This document shows, one piece after another, positions 52,143 to 60,679 of a DNA stretch of 64,000 nucleotides. Origin of the DNA: Methanocorpusculum sp. (lineage in GTDB: Archaea > Halobacteriota > Methanomicrobia > Methanomicrobiales > Methanocorpusculaceae). Positions within the stretch are counted from its first letter, which is position 1. Every line of letters begins with the position of its first letter. A model generated the notes under the pieces. That model saw only the letters and a program-made list of their open reading frames with translations, searched no databases and was not told where the DNA came from. The stretch is taken from contig JAFQTT010000001.1 of NCBI GenBank assembly GCA_017408885.1, forward strand, positions 62,001-126,000, written 5' to 3'. The position numbers were made by a program, and so were the translations under genes.

Positions 52143-52766
52143 TTACTCCTTCTCTTTTTTCAGCGGAATTCTGTCGTCGCGCGCATCTCCGATGAAATTC
52201 TTCGCAACAATATAACACTCTGTACTGCCGCGGCGGGTAGCCTTAGAGCGGATAACGCGGACTGAGTAGAAGCGCTCCTTTACGAGTTCCAGCAGATCAT
52301 TGAAATCCTCTCCCTGGAACGACTTCATAACGAGATTTCCTCCCTGTTTGAGAAGTGTTGCGGCAAACATTAAGGCATCCTCATTCAGCGCCATGATACG
52401 TGCCTGGTCATAGGACTTGGCTCCTGATAAGTGCGGGGCTGCATCACAGACCACGACGTTTACTACAGGCATTGCCGCGCGCACTTTCTCCTGTATTTCC
52501 GTGGTGGTAAAGTCGCCGATAAATGAGATTACCCCCTCAAGCGGGGCAATCGGATTTAAGTCTACGCCGCAGAGCTGACCTTCGGTTAAGGTCTTTAACA
52601 CCTGAAGCCAGCTGCCCGGTGCGCAGCCTAAATCGACGACATTGTCCGTTTTTCTGATGACATTGAACCGGTCGTTAATATCGATTAACTTGTATGCAGA
52701 CCGTGCTCTGAATCCTTCTTTTAAGGATTTTCTGTATGTTGCGTCTCTTGTCCAAAGTGACCCCAT
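52143..52766 (-). CDS. rlmE: 23S rRNA (uridine-2'-O-) methyltransferase RlmE
   Basis: FtsJ/RrmJ-type enzyme that 2'-O-methylates the ribosomal A-loop uridine. The 207-residue protein has YRKSLKEGFRARSAYKL, the SAM loop VDLGCAPGSW, the catalytic Asp in VVCDAAPHLSG, Lys in NLVMKSFQGED and Glu in STECYIVAKNF, giving the K-D-K-E tetrad. The C-terminus has a charged tail. Divergent from pcn. Confidence 0.95.
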   Translation of the reverse strand: MGSLWTRDATYRKSLKEGFRARSAYKLIDINDRFNVIRKTDNVVDLGCAPGSWLQVLKTLTEGQLCGVDLNPIAPLEGVISFIGDFTTTEIQEKVRAAMPVVNVVVCDAAPHLSGAKSYDQARIMALNEDALMFAATLLKQGGNLVMKSFQGEDFNDLLELVKERFYSVRVIRSKATRRGSTECYIVAKNFIGDARDDRIPLKKEKE

Positions 52767-52821
52767 GAATCTCCCTCCGAAATAGTAGTAATTATCTATG
52801 ATTAAAGAACATATAATTATA

Positions 52822-52831
52822 GTTATAAAAT
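52822..52831 (+). promoter_or_regulatory. TATA box of the pcn-priL operon
   Basis: GTTATAAAAT about 50 nt before the PCNA start, predicting a leader of about 25 nt that contains an AGGGG ribosome site. A second AT-rich element ACATATAATTA (52809-52819) may serve as an upstream alternative. Confidence 0.45.
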
Positions 52832-52877
52832 CTCACTCTAACCAATTGGAGAGAGTACTAATCAAGGGGATTCAGAT

Positions 52878-53627
52878 ATGTTACAGGCAACAATTCAGGC
52901 AGATATTTTCCGCGAGACTATCGATGCGATTTCAGCACTCGTAAACGAATGCCGTCTCCACCTCACAGCTGACGGAATCAGAACCATCACCGTTGATACC
53001 TCCAACGTTGCAATGGTCTCTTTGGAGCTTGCAGCATCCGCATTCGAGAACTACTCTTTAACTGTTGAGTCCGCAGAAATCGGTCTCGACATCGAAAAAA
53101 TCCGTTCCATGATGGGCATGATTGGAAAAGCCGATGTCATCTCTCTTGACCTTGACGACACCGGAAAGAAGCTGAAGCTTTCCTTTGGCGGATACGAATA
53201 CTCCATCACCCTTCTTGATACCAAGACTATCAGAAAGGATCCAAACGCACCAAACTTAAACCTCCCTGCAACTTTCGAAATCGCAGGCGCAATGTTCAAC
53301 GATGCAATCAAGGCATCCGGAATGGTCTCCGATAAGATTTCCTTATCTGTATTTGGTGAAACCCGCATCTTTACCATGAACGCAGAGGGCGACTCTGACA
53401 GAATCAAGCGCGAACTTGCAGGAGATGATGTCCACTACATCACCTGTGCAGACGCCCGCTCTCTCTTCTCCCTTGACTACTTAAAGGACATGGGCAAATC
53501 CATCTCCCGCGCAGAGAAGGTTCAGATTCGCCTTGGAAATGACCACCCGGTTCAGTTCTCCTTTGAGTATGCAGAAGGCAAAGGAAAGATCGGCTACCTC
53601 TTAGCTCCGAGAATCGAGGCAGACTAA
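52878..53627 (+). CDS. pcn: DNA polymerase sliding clamp (PCNA)
   Basis: Homotrimeric ring that tethers polymerases and ligase to DNA. It is 249 residues, the usual length, with two clamp domains. Seen: FRETIDAISALVNECRLHLTADGIRTITVDTSNVAMVSLEL, LDIEKIRSMMG, the interdomain connector and the C-terminal KIGYLLAPRIEAD. First gene of a two-gene replication operon; 7 nt before priL. Confidence 0.96.
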   Translation: MLQATIQADIFRETIDAISALVNECRLHLTADGIRTITVDTSNVAMVSLELAASAFENYSLTVESAEIGLDIEKIRSMMGMIGKADVISLDLDDTGKKLKLSFGGYEYSITLLDTKTIRKDPNAPNLNLPATFEIAGAMFNDAIKASGMVSDKISLSVFGETRIFTMNAEGDSDRIKRELAGDDVHYITCADARSLFSLDYLKDMGKSISRAEKVQIRLGNDHPVQFSFEYAEGKGKIGYLLAPRIEAD

Positions 53628-53634
53628 ATAGAAT

Positions 53635-54690
53635 ATGGCGGCTGTTGAGCTCGCTGATCTGCTTCATTACCCTTTTTTACCTGAAGCCCAGAAGATTTTA
53701 GCGTCCCGCGGGATTTCTGTAGCCGGCCTGTCAAAAACAGGTTCGGGTAAGAATTATTTAGACAAAGCAGCCGAACGTGTAGTTTTCGCAATCGACGGTA
53801 AGGAGACATATCCGTCTGATATTTCCGGAGACAATATTTCAGATATTGTAACCTATGTTTTAGCCCGTGTTCTTGTTTCCTGTACTAAGGACAGAAGAAC
53901 CGTTGAGCGCTTTGTAAGGGCCGAGGCAAAACGTGTTTTTTCATATCTTAAGCAGGAACAGAACCAGACGATTAAGTCTCGTGTGTGTTCTGAGTTTGGA
54001 ATCTCACTTGATGCTGAGCGTCTTAGTGTTCTTCAGTATGTTGAGATGGCGGCAAACATTCGCGAGGAAAAATGGAGGCTTATTAACCGCGAGGTGTCTG
54101 CCGGGCAGGTGTCAATCTCCGCAGATGAGTTGGAGATTCTTTTAAGCGAGAAGATTAGAGTTTACCTGGGTTCATCTCTTCCAATGAATGTCCCGGGAGC
54201 TATCGAGCGCGAGTTTGCTCCGTGGACTGAGAAGCTTCTCATAAAAACACAGGAGAGAACGCTTGCGGAGTTCGGCGCGATTGATGAGTCGGCATACCCT
54301 CCGTGCATTCAGGCGCTTATTCAGGGGGCGGCCGCGGGTGTTAATCTGACACACTCAGGACGCTTTGCGCTTGTGTCGTTCCTGCACTTAATCGGAATGG
54401 ATGCTTCGCAGATTGAAGGAATTTTTGCAAGAAGCCCTGATTATAATCCTGATATGACTATGTATCAGGTGGATCATATCTTAACGAATGAGTACACGCC
54501 GCCTTCTTGTGCTACGATGCTGACGCACGGAATCTGTGTGTCGAAGGATTCAACCTGCGAGAAGGTTTCGCATCCGCTGAATTACTACCGCGAGAGGAAG
54601 CGGTATCTGGAACGCAAGCGGAGATTAGAGGAAGCCAAGGCGAAGAAGGCGGAAGAGGGTGCTGTTTCTGAGACGAAGAACGAAGGTTAA
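53635..54690 (+). CDS. priL: DNA primase large subunit
   Basis: Fe-S regulatory subunit of the archaeal/eukaryotic-type primase, which helps the small subunit start RNA primers. The 351-residue protein has a helical N-terminal domain and a C-terminal domain with the conserved cysteines (YPPCIQALI, SCATMLTHGIC, DSTCEKVSHPLNYY) and the HSGRFALVSFL motif. The tail is rich in Lys and Glu. Linked to pcn, as often in Methanomicrobiales. Confidence 0.93.
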   Translation: MAAVELADLLHYPFLPEAQKILASRGISVAGLSKTGSGKNYLDKAAERVVFAIDGKETYPSDISGDNISDIVTYVLARVLVSCTKDRRTVERFVRAEAKRVFSYLKQEQNQTIKSRVCSEFGISLDAERLSVLQYVEMAANIREEKWRLINREVSAGQVSISADELEILLSEKIRVYLGSSLPMNVPGAIEREFAPWTEKLLIKTQERTLAEFGAIDESAYPPCIQALIQGAAAGVNLTHSGRFALVSFLHLIGMDASQIEGIFARSPDYNPDMTMYQVDHILTNEYTPPSCATMLTHGICVSKDSTCEKVSHPLNYYRERKRYLERKRRLEEAKAKKAEEGAVSETKNEG

Positions 54691-54715
54691 ATAATCTTTT
54701 TTTCCCTCATCCGAG

Positions 54716-54739
54716 AGATGGATATTCTTACAAACCAAA
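54716..54739 (+). repeat. Promoter-region repeat, copy 1 (before iron-sulfur flavoprotein)
   Basis: A 24-bp block matching 55451-55474 at 22 of 24 bases, preceded in both places by a similar TTTTCCC(C)TCATCC stretch. Both copies lie just upstream of a start codon (54763 and 55488), so they may be duplicated promoter or leader DNA. Confidence 0.7.
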
Positions 54740-54762
54740 CGACATACACAGGCTGTATTACC

Positions 54763-55407
54763 ATGAAAAAAATTGTCGCAATCAATGCAAGTCCACGCAC
54801 CACCTGGAACACCGCAACCTTAGTCCGCGAGGCGGCAAAGGGTGCTGAATCGAAAGGTGCGGAAGCAGTAACTTTTGACCTCTACAAATTAGAAAAATAC
54901 ACCGGCTGTATATCATGCTTCGGCTGTAAACTGCCGGAGCACAAAGGAGTTTGTGTCTGCAAAGACGGTCTTTCCCCGGTGCTTGAAGAAATCCGCAGTG
55001 CCGACGGGTTAATCCTTGGAACGCCAAACTATCTCGGCGATGTATCTGCAGGGTTTCGGGCACTCTATGAGCGGTTAATTTTCCAGTCTCTTACCTATCA
55101 GGCCGAGCAGATGTGCTGTAATGAGCACAAGATTCCTGTGCTGATGATTATGACCAGCAACGCCGCAGAGGAGTTCTACCCGCAGATTGGCTACGACAAG
55201 ATGCTTGCAAACTACCAGCAGATGTTAAGCAATATGGTAGGACCAACAAAAATCCTCATCTCCGGAGATACTCTGCAGGTCAAAAACTACGACAAATACC
55301 AGTGGACCATGTTCGATCCAAAGGCAAAGCAGGAGCGCCATGATACTGTCTTCCCGCAGGAGATGCAGAAGGCGTTTACCCTGGGCGCAGAGCTTCTTGG
55401 AGAATAA
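54763..55407 (+). CDS. Iron-sulfur flavoprotein (flavodoxin-fold NAD(P)H/FMN reductase family)
   Basis: A 214-residue flavodoxin-like protein. The FMN phosphate loop is NASPRTTWNTATLV, and the cysteine motif is YTGCISCFGCKLPEHKGVC, the compact spacing typical of Isf, which binds a 4Fe-4S cluster. Isf from methanogens takes electrons from ferredoxin and is linked to detoxification of oxygen species. The ATG at 54763 (MKKIVAINASPR) is chosen over 54718. Upstream DNA repeats that before pyrD. Confidence 0.87.
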   Translation: MKKIVAINASPRTTWNTATLVREAAKGAESKGAEAVTFDLYKLEKYTGCISCFGCKLPEHKGVCVCKDGLSPVLEEIRSADGLILGTPNYLGDVSAGFRALYERLIFQSLTYQAEQMCCNEHKIPVLMIMTSNAAEEFYPQIGYDKMLANYQQMLSNMVGPTKILISGDTLQVKNYDKYQWTMFDPKAKQERHDTVFPQEMQKAFTLGAELLGE

Positions 55408-55450
55408 TTCATTTCTTTTTTTCTTTCCGTTTTCCCCTCATCCAACAGTG

Positions 55451-55474
55451 AGATAGATATTCTCACAAACCAAA
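55451..55474 (+). repeat. Promoter-region repeat, copy 2 (before pyrD)
   Basis: Partner of 54716-54739 (22 of 24 bases identical), ending 13 nt before the pyrD ATG. With its flank, the shared stretch is around 45 bp. Confidence 0.7.
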
Positions 55475-55487
55475 TAATTACCCATCA

Positions 55488-56372
55488 ATGATTAAGCTGC
55501 AGCTTCCACAAAAAGAAATTGCGGGTGTCTCCTTAAACAACCACATGCTCTTAGCAGCAGGTGTTCTTGGAACCACCGCATCATCCTTAAACCGGATGCT
55601 TGAAAACGGTGCGGGAGGGGTTGTCACCAAATCCATTGGTCCGGTCCCAATCCCGGGACACCATGGTCCGGCTCTCCTTCCGGTCGACGGCGGACTCATG
55701 AATGCTATGGGACTCCCAAACCCGTCTGAGAAGTTCCCGGAAGAAATCGCACCGCTTGCCGGAAAGCCGGTCGTTGTAAGCATATTCGGCGGAACCCCGG
55801 AAGAGTTCGGCAAAGTTGCCTCCTGGTTCCCGGATGCAGAAGCATTCGAACTCAACCTCTCCTGCCCTCACGCAGAAGGATACGGGGCATCTATTGGTGT
55901 AAACCCGAGAGTTGTTCAGGAATGTACTGAGATTGTCAAAGCATACGGAAAACCTGTATGGGTAAAACTCACCCCGAATGTCACAGACATCAAAGTAATC
56001 GGCCGCGCCGCAGAAGAAGGAGGCGCCGATGCAATTGTTGCCATCAATACCGTAAAAGCCATGAGAATCTCAACCGAACTGCGCCGCCCGATTCTTGGAA
56101 ACAAATTCGGCGGACTTTCCGGCAAGGCCGTTTTCCCCATCGCTGTGCGGACGGTTTACGACCTCTATGAGGCAGTTGACATCCCAATCATTGGATGCGG
56201 CGGAATCGACTGCGCAGACAACGTCCTTGAAATGATGATGGCAGGGGCCTCTGCTGTAGAAATCGGCAGCGCCGTATATGACAACTTCAACGTCTTCTCG
56301 GACATCGAAGCAGAACTCTATGCCGAAGACGGAATACCGGCAGAGGAAATCGTGGGGTGCGCACATGACTGA
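55488..56372 (+). CDS. pyrD: Dihydroorotate dehydrogenase, catalytic subunit (class 1B)
   Basis: Oxidises dihydroorotate to orotate in pyrimidine synthesis, using FMN and passing electrons to PyrK. It is a 294-residue TIM barrel with NHMLLAAGVLG, the GAGGVVTKSIGPVP loop, the catalytic Cys126 in ELNLSCPHAEGYG (Cys is the class 1B base) and IPIIGCGGIDCADNVLEMMMAGASAVEIGSA as the phosphate site. Overlaps pyrK by 8 nt. Confidence 0.95.
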   Translation: MIKLQLPQKEIAGVSLNNHMLLAAGVLGTTASSLNRMLENGAGGVVTKSIGPVPIPGHHGPALLPVDGGLMNAMGLPNPSEKFPEEIAPLAGKPVVVSIFGGTPEEFGKVASWFPDAEAFELNLSCPHAEGYGASIGVNPRVVQECTEIVKAYGKPVWVKLTPNVTDIKVIGRAAEEGGADAIVAINTVKAMRISTELRRPILGNKFGGLSGKAVFPIAVRTVYDLYEAVDIPIIGCGGIDCADNVLEMMMAGASAVEIGSAVYDNFNVFSDIEAELYAEDGIPAEEIVGCAHD

Positions 56373-57126
56373 GTCAGCATTACCGGAAATCGTCACCCTG
56401 ACCAAAGTCATTGACGAATCCCCGTCCATCAAGACCTTCGTCTTCGACAAAGCATTCGACATCAGACCGGGACAGTTCTGCATGGTCTGGATTCCGGGCG
56501 TTGACGAAATCCCGATGGCGTTCTCTGCAGCGAACTCCATCACTGTTATGAAGGTTGGAGATGCAACCGCGTCTCTTTTCGAATTAAAAGAGGGGGACAA
56601 GATTGGAATCCGCGGACCGTTCGGCAACGGCTTCCATCCAGAAGGAAAGACCTTAGCTATCGCCGGCGGAATCGGTGTTACCCCGCTCTTTACACTTGCC
56701 GCAACAGGCGAGGTTGACACCTTCATCCTTGGTGCCCGAACCAAAACCGAACTCATCTTCACCGAAGAGTTAGAGAAGGTCACCGACCTTAAAATCGCAA
56801 CCGACGACGGCACCTTCGGATACCATGGATTTGTAACCGGCATCATGGACGAACTCGACATCAGCGAGTACGACTCAATCTGTGTCTGCGGACCGGAAAT
56901 GATGATGAAGGGTATCCTTGACCGCTTAGCGGCAAAGGGCCTTGCAGGACGCGGACAGTTCTCCATGCACAGATATATGAAATGCGCAATCGGCGTCTGC
57001 GGCTCATGCTGTATGGACCCGAACGGATACCGCGTCTGCAAAGACGGCCCGGTATTCTCCGGCGAGATTCTCTTAACCGGAGAACTCGGACAGCACCACA
57101 GAGGACCAAGCGGAAGAAGAGAGTAA
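56365..57126 (+). CDS. pyrK: Dihydroorotate dehydrogenase electron-transfer subunit
   Basis: FAD and 2Fe-2S subunit that carries electrons from PyrD to NAD. About 253 residues: FAD-binding barrel (residues 1-100), NAD-binding lobe (KTLAIAGGIGVTPLF) and the C-terminal 2Fe-2S motif CAIGVCGSCCMDPNGYRVC. The ATG at 56365, overlapping the pyrD stop, is chosen because the longer frame from 56278 lies within pyrD. Followed after 2 nt by the first CpXC gene. Confidence 0.94.
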   Translation: MTESALPEIVTLTKVIDESPSIKTFVFDKAFDIRPGQFCMVWIPGVDEIPMAFSAANSITVMKVGDATASLFELKEGDKIGIRGPFGNGFHPEGKTLAIAGGIGVTPLFTLAATGEVDTFILGARTKTELIFTEELEKVTDLKIATDDGTFGYHGFVTGIMDELDISEYDSICVCGPEMMMKGILDRLAAKGLAGRGQFSMHRYMKCAIGVCGSCCMDPNGYRVCKDGPVFSGEILLTGELGQHHRGPSGRRE

Positions 57127-57128
57127 TT

Positions 57129-57758
57129 ATGAAACCAGAAGTAAAAATCATCACCTGCCCAAAATGCGGCTCCAAACAGCAGTTTACCATGTTTCCAAGC
57201 ATTAATGCCGGAAACCACGAACTGCGCGAAAAATTCCTTGACGGACAGCTCACAACCTTAGTCTGCGAAGAGTGCGGATTCTCCGGCGTTGTCGAGTATC
57301 CGATGCTCTACCATGACTTAGAAGAAAAGTTCTCTCTTTTCTTCAAACCGGACTCAGATGAGCGCGAGGCAAAACTGCCGAACGTGCTTCCGGCACATTT
57401 AGTCAAAGACATCAGAATGCGCCTTGTCCACACGCAGGATGACCTTCGCGAGAAGATTTTCATCTTCCGCGACAAACTCGACGACCGCTTAATCGAAGTT
57501 GTAAAAGATTCAATCCTTCGCGAAATGGAAGCAAAGAAAGAAAAGATTTTACCGGATGCACTTTACTATGCAGAGGACCGCTTTGCATGTGAGGGAAGAA
57601 GCTTAATCTTTGTTCCAAGAAAGGGTGAGGAGTACCTTGACCCGATTAAGATTCCGTTCACCACCTACGAAAACATCGGTAAGATGATGTCTGGAATCTG
57701 GGAGCGCGAAGTGGAAGGATACGCAGTCGTTGATAACGAGTGGGTAAAAACTGTATGA
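57129..57758 (+). CDS. CpXC-domain zinc-ribbon protein, copy 1
   Basis: A 209-residue soluble protein with an N-terminal zinc ribbon of CpXC type: CPKCGSKQQF and CEECGFSG about 40 residues apart. This is followed by an alpha/beta region with KDIRMRLVHTQDDLREKIFIFRDKLDDRLIEVVKD. The family has no known function. The start at 57129 lies 2 nt after pyrK. The stop overlaps the start of a paralogue by four bases. Tight linkage to pyrDK is the main clue to a role. Confidence 0.8.
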   Translation: MKPEVKIITCPKCGSKQQFTMFPSINAGNHELREKFLDGQLTTLVCEECGFSGVVEYPMLYHDLEEKFSLFFKPDSDEREAKLPNVLPAHLVKDIRMRLVHTQDDLREKIFIFRDKLDDRLIEVVKDSILREMEAKKEKILPDALYYAEDRFACEGRSLIFVPRKGEEYLDPIKIPFTTYENIGKMMSGIWEREVEGYAVVDNEWVKTV

Positions 57759-58483
57759 ACTTCGAAGACGAGATTGAAGACGCAATTATCTGCCCAAATT
57801 GTAACCACGAGCAGGAACTCCACGTAACGCCGACGGTAAACGTCACTCTTGACCCGGAGATGAAGGAAAAAGTTCTCTCTGGAGAAATCTTCCTCTTCAC
57901 CTGTGAGAACTGCGGATTCTCAGGATTTGCCGGATTCCCGTTCATCTATGAAGATAAGGAAACCTATGGCGGATTCCTGATTTACATGGAGCCTGGATGT
58001 GAAGACCGTGAGGTTGGAGTTGACGGAGATATTGCAGATCAGGTTCTTCTCCAGAACATGACTATGCGCCTTGTCACAACCATCAATGAGCTTAAAGAGA
58101 AGATTTTCATCTTCGATGCAGGCTTAGACGACCGCGTTGTTGAGCTCTTTAAGATGCTTGCTCTTTCAAAGATGAAGGCAGATGATGCATCACAGATTCC
58201 AGATGAGCTTCGGTTCAGTAAGATGGAAACAGTAGACGGCGAAGAGATGATTTTCTTTGCGGCATTCTCCAATGAGCAGTACTTAGGTGTTCTTGAGCTT
58301 CCGTATGCTCTCTACCAGTCCTGTCTGATTACCGGAGAACCTATCTGGGATTCTCCGATTCATGAGTGCGGCATGGTCGACCAGAAGTGGATTCTTGACA
58401 GACTTCAGTCCGGTGTCACCGAAAACGCAGATCCGGAGTGCGACTTGGACTGCAGCGGGGACTGCGACTGCTGCGGAAAGTAA
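57755..58483 (+). CDS. CpXC-domain zinc-ribbon protein, copy 2
   Basis: A 242-residue paralogue of the preceding gene: CPNCNHEQEL and CENCGFSGFAG zinc ribbon, then MTMRLVTTINELKEKIFIFDAGLDDRVVELFK matching the same region in copy 1. It differs by a cysteine/aspartate-rich tail (DPECDLDCSGDCDCCGK) that may bind a metal. Overlaps copy 1 by four bases and ends 1 nt before the Nnr gene. Function unknown. Confidence 0.8.
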   Translation: MNFEDEIEDAIICPNCNHEQELHVTPTVNVTLDPEMKEKVLSGEIFLFTCENCGFSGFAGFPFIYEDKETYGGFLIYMEPGCEDREVGVDGDIADQVLLQNMTMRLVTTINELKEKIFIFDAGLDDRVVELFKMLALSKMKADDASQIPDELRFSKMETVDGEEMIFFAAFSNEQYLGVLELPYALYQSCLITGEPIWDSPIHECGMVDQKWILDRLQSGVTENADPECDLDCSGDCDCCGK

Positions 58484-58484
58484 G

Positions 58485-59855
58485 ATGAAGAGTTTAGCAG
58501 AGTTTGGGCTGTCCGGCGTTGTTTCCAATGAGACTATGCGGACAGTGGATAAGAATGCGGATGTGTGGATTACTCCGCGCGAGAGAATGGAGGCAGCAGG
58601 TACTCAGCTTGCAAATGCAGTCCGCTTCGAAAATCCTAACTCTGTTCTTTTTTTATGCGGTTCTGGAAACAACGGAGGTGACGGATATGTCGCTGCCCGA
58701 CATTTGGCAGAGGAGATGTCTGTTACGGTTGTGTCTTTCGGTGCAAAGACGCCTGAGGCCGCATCCGCATTCGATGCCCTAAAGGCGTCTCCTGTATTTG
58801 TTTTCGAGGTCAAAACGGCTGATGATTTCCCGCTGTTTGAGGCTGATGTTATCGTGGACTGTCTCCTTGGAACCGGAGCAAAGCCGCCTCTTAGGCCGCT
58901 TTACGCAGAAGCGGTTTCCCGAATGAATGCCGCATCGGCAAAAGTTATCGCCTGCGATGTGCCGACACCGGAGGCGCGGGCGGACCGCGTCTGTGCATTC
59001 CATTTGGCAAAGACGAATGGTGCTGAGGTTTACCGTATCGGCATTCCGCTCGCTGCTGAAATCTTTTGCGGCGAGGGGGATTTGCTGTCTGTTCTGGCTA
59101 AGAACTCTGCGTCCCATAAGGGTGCTGGCGGCACTGTTCTTGTGATTGGCGGAGGGCCTTATCAGGGTGCACCTTTTTTAGCTGCAGAAGCCGCGTTTAG
59201 AGCCGGTGCTGATATTGTGCGGGCGGCAAGCCCTGTTGACGGGTTTATGCCTGATGTGATTTTGGAGCGGCTTTCGGGCGATAAAATCACAGAGGAGCAC
59301 AAGGCCCGCTTAATTGAGCTTGCAGTGGCGGCGGACGTTGTTGTCGCAGGTCCTGGTTTGGGAACGGATGCAGATTCTCTGGATTCGGTCCGGGAGGTTG
59401 TATCGTATGCAAATCGTGCGGTGGTTGATGCGGATCTTCTGCGTCTGCCGCTTCCAAGAGCACGCGAGGAGACGATTTATACTCCGCATGCGGGCGAGTT
59501 TGCCCGTCTGTTTGGTTCTGTGCCAAAGGATTTGGCAGAGCGCGGCAGAGCTGTTTGTAAGGCGGCAGGGGATATTGGCGGGGTTATTGTTCTGAAAGGT
59601 GAGACTGATGTTATCTCTGACGGAGTCCGTGTGCGGTTTAACAGAAGCGGATGCGAGGCTATGACGGTCGGCGGGACAGGCGATGTGCTTTCCGGCATCT
59701 GCGGCGGGCTTTTGTGCAGGATGCCGTCGTTTGAGGCTGCATGTGCGGCTGTGTATGCAGAGGGCCTGGCAGGGGAAAAGGCGGCATCTGTTGTGGGTGA
59801 CGGTATGATGCCGTCTGATTTACTGAAAGAGATTGCAAAGGTTCTCTGGAAGTAA
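58485..59855 (+). CDS. nnr: Bifunctional NAD(P)HX repair enzyme (epimerase and dehydratase)
   Basis: Repairs hydrated NADH and NADPH. The 456-residue protein has the YjeF N-terminal epimerase domain (1 to about 200; LFLCGSGNNGGDGYVAARHL, DVIVDCLLGTGAKPPLR) fused to the ribokinase-like, ADP- or ATP-dependent dehydratase (about 210-456; GGTVLVIGGGPYQGAP, YTPHAGEFARLFG, MTVGGTGDVLSGICGGLL). Last gene of the run from pyrD, an arrangement that joins NAD-linked pyrimidine oxidation to NADHX repair. Confidence 0.93.
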   Translation: MKSLAEFGLSGVVSNETMRTVDKNADVWITPRERMEAAGTQLANAVRFENPNSVLFLCGSGNNGGDGYVAARHLAEEMSVTVVSFGAKTPEAASAFDALKASPVFVFEVKTADDFPLFEADVIVDCLLGTGAKPPLRPLYAEAVSRMNAASAKVIACDVPTPEARADRVCAFHLAKTNGAEVYRIGIPLAAEIFCGEGDLLSVLAKNSASHKGAGGTVLVIGGGPYQGAPFLAAEAAFRAGADIVRAASPVDGFMPDVILERLSGDKITEEHKARLIELAVAADVVVAGPGLGTDADSLDSVREVVSYANRAVVDADLLRLPLPRAREETIYTPHAGEFARLFGSVPKDLAERGRAVCKAAGDIGGVIVLKGETDVISDGVRVRFNRSGCEAMTVGGTGDVLSGICGGLLCRMPSFEAACAAVYAEGLAGEKAASVVGDGMMPSDLLKEIAKVLWK

Positions 59856-59953
59856 TTTATTTTTGTGCGGCCATATGTCAAAACCCATGAAGTGGAATGT
59901 GGCTTTGGTTCGTACTTCTGCTGTATAAGGATGTCCAATCCACTTTTTTGTAA

Positions 59954-59969
59954 ATACTCAAATGAGTAT
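59954..59969. promoter_or_regulatory. Palindromic operator candidate upstream of ribE
   Basis: A perfect palindrome ATACTCA-AA-TGAGTAT lies immediately before the ribE TATA box, a usual place for an archaeal repressor or activator site. It was not included in the ribE duplication at 36203-36380. A riboflavin regulator such as RbkR is a possible binder, but this is speculation. Confidence 0.45.
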
Positions 59970-59970
59970 C

Positions 59971-59980
59971 TATTAATATA
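59971..59980 (+). promoter_or_regulatory. TATA box of the ribE-ribB-ribH operon
   Basis: TATTAATATA about 53 nt before the ribE ATG, predicting a leader of about 28 nt beginning near 60001. Confidence 0.5.
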
Positions 59981-60028
59981 CAGACCACGAATAAGTAACT
60001 ATGACAAAACTGAGTGGTGATGAGTAAC

Positions 60029-60679
60029 ATGTTTACCGGCATCGTAGAAGAAGTCGGGGAAATCGTTTCCATTCGCCGCGGATCTCGTTCTGCAACTCTC
60101 AAAATCAAAGGGAAGGAAATCTTCTCCGACATGAAACTTGGAGACAGCATTGCAGTAAACGGAATTTGTCTGACGGTCACTGAGTTTAGCGGAAATGTCT
60201 TTTCCACTGACGCAACACCGGAGACAATCGACCGCACGTCACTCAGTCTCCTGTCAACAGGATCTCATGTAAACCTTGAAAGAGCAATGTCAGCCTCCGG
60301 AAGATTTGGAGGGCACATTGTAACAGGTCACATTGACGGTACTGCCACGGTTTCGGACATCAGAAAGGATGACAATGCAGTTATTATCCGATTCTCCTGT
60401 ACCAAAGAACAGATGGAAGGAATCATCGAAAAAGGCTCCGTCGCAATTGACGGAATCAGCTTAACTGTCGTGTCTGTTGACAAAGACAGCTTTACCGTAT
60501 CTGTTATCCCGCATACAGGAAAAGAGACAATCCTGCTTACCAGAAAAAGAGGGGACATAGTCAATCTCGAAACTGATGTCATCGGCAAGTATGTTGCAAA
60601 ATTCATATCAAGAACCGAGACCAAAACTCCGGCAGTCAGCAAAATAACTGAGGAATACTTACGAGAGAGAGGATTTTAG
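60029..60679 (+). CDS. ribE: Riboflavin synthase, bacterial-type alpha chain
   Basis: Dismutates two lumazines to riboflavin. The 216-residue protein has the two lumazine-binding barrel repeats: MFTGIVEE...NGICLTV in the first and GGHIVTGHIDG...IDGISLTV in the second. The ATG at 60029 is chosen because family members begin MFTGIVE; the frame opens earlier at GTG 60014. Many methanogens instead use the unrelated archaeal pentameric synthase, so this is probably an acquired bacterial gene. A truncated copy exists at 36203-36380. Confidence 0.93.
   Translation: MFTGIVEEVGEIVSIRRGSRSATLKIKGKEIFSDMKLGDSIAVNGICLTVTEFSGNVFSTDATPETIDRTSLSLLSTGSHVNLERAMSASGRFGGHIVTGHIDGTATVSDIRKDDNAVIIRFSCTKEQMEGIIEKGSVAIDGISLTVVSVDKDSFTVSVIPHTGKETILLTRKRGDIVNLETDVIGKYVAKFISRTETKTPAVSKITEEYLRERGF

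Noticed and set aside
55451-55490. Short peptide frame before pyrD similar to the extended N-terminus of the flavoprotein frame (IDILTNQ)
   Set aside because: The similarity comes from the shared upstream DNA repeat; neither peptide belongs to the true proteins, which start at 54763 and 55488.
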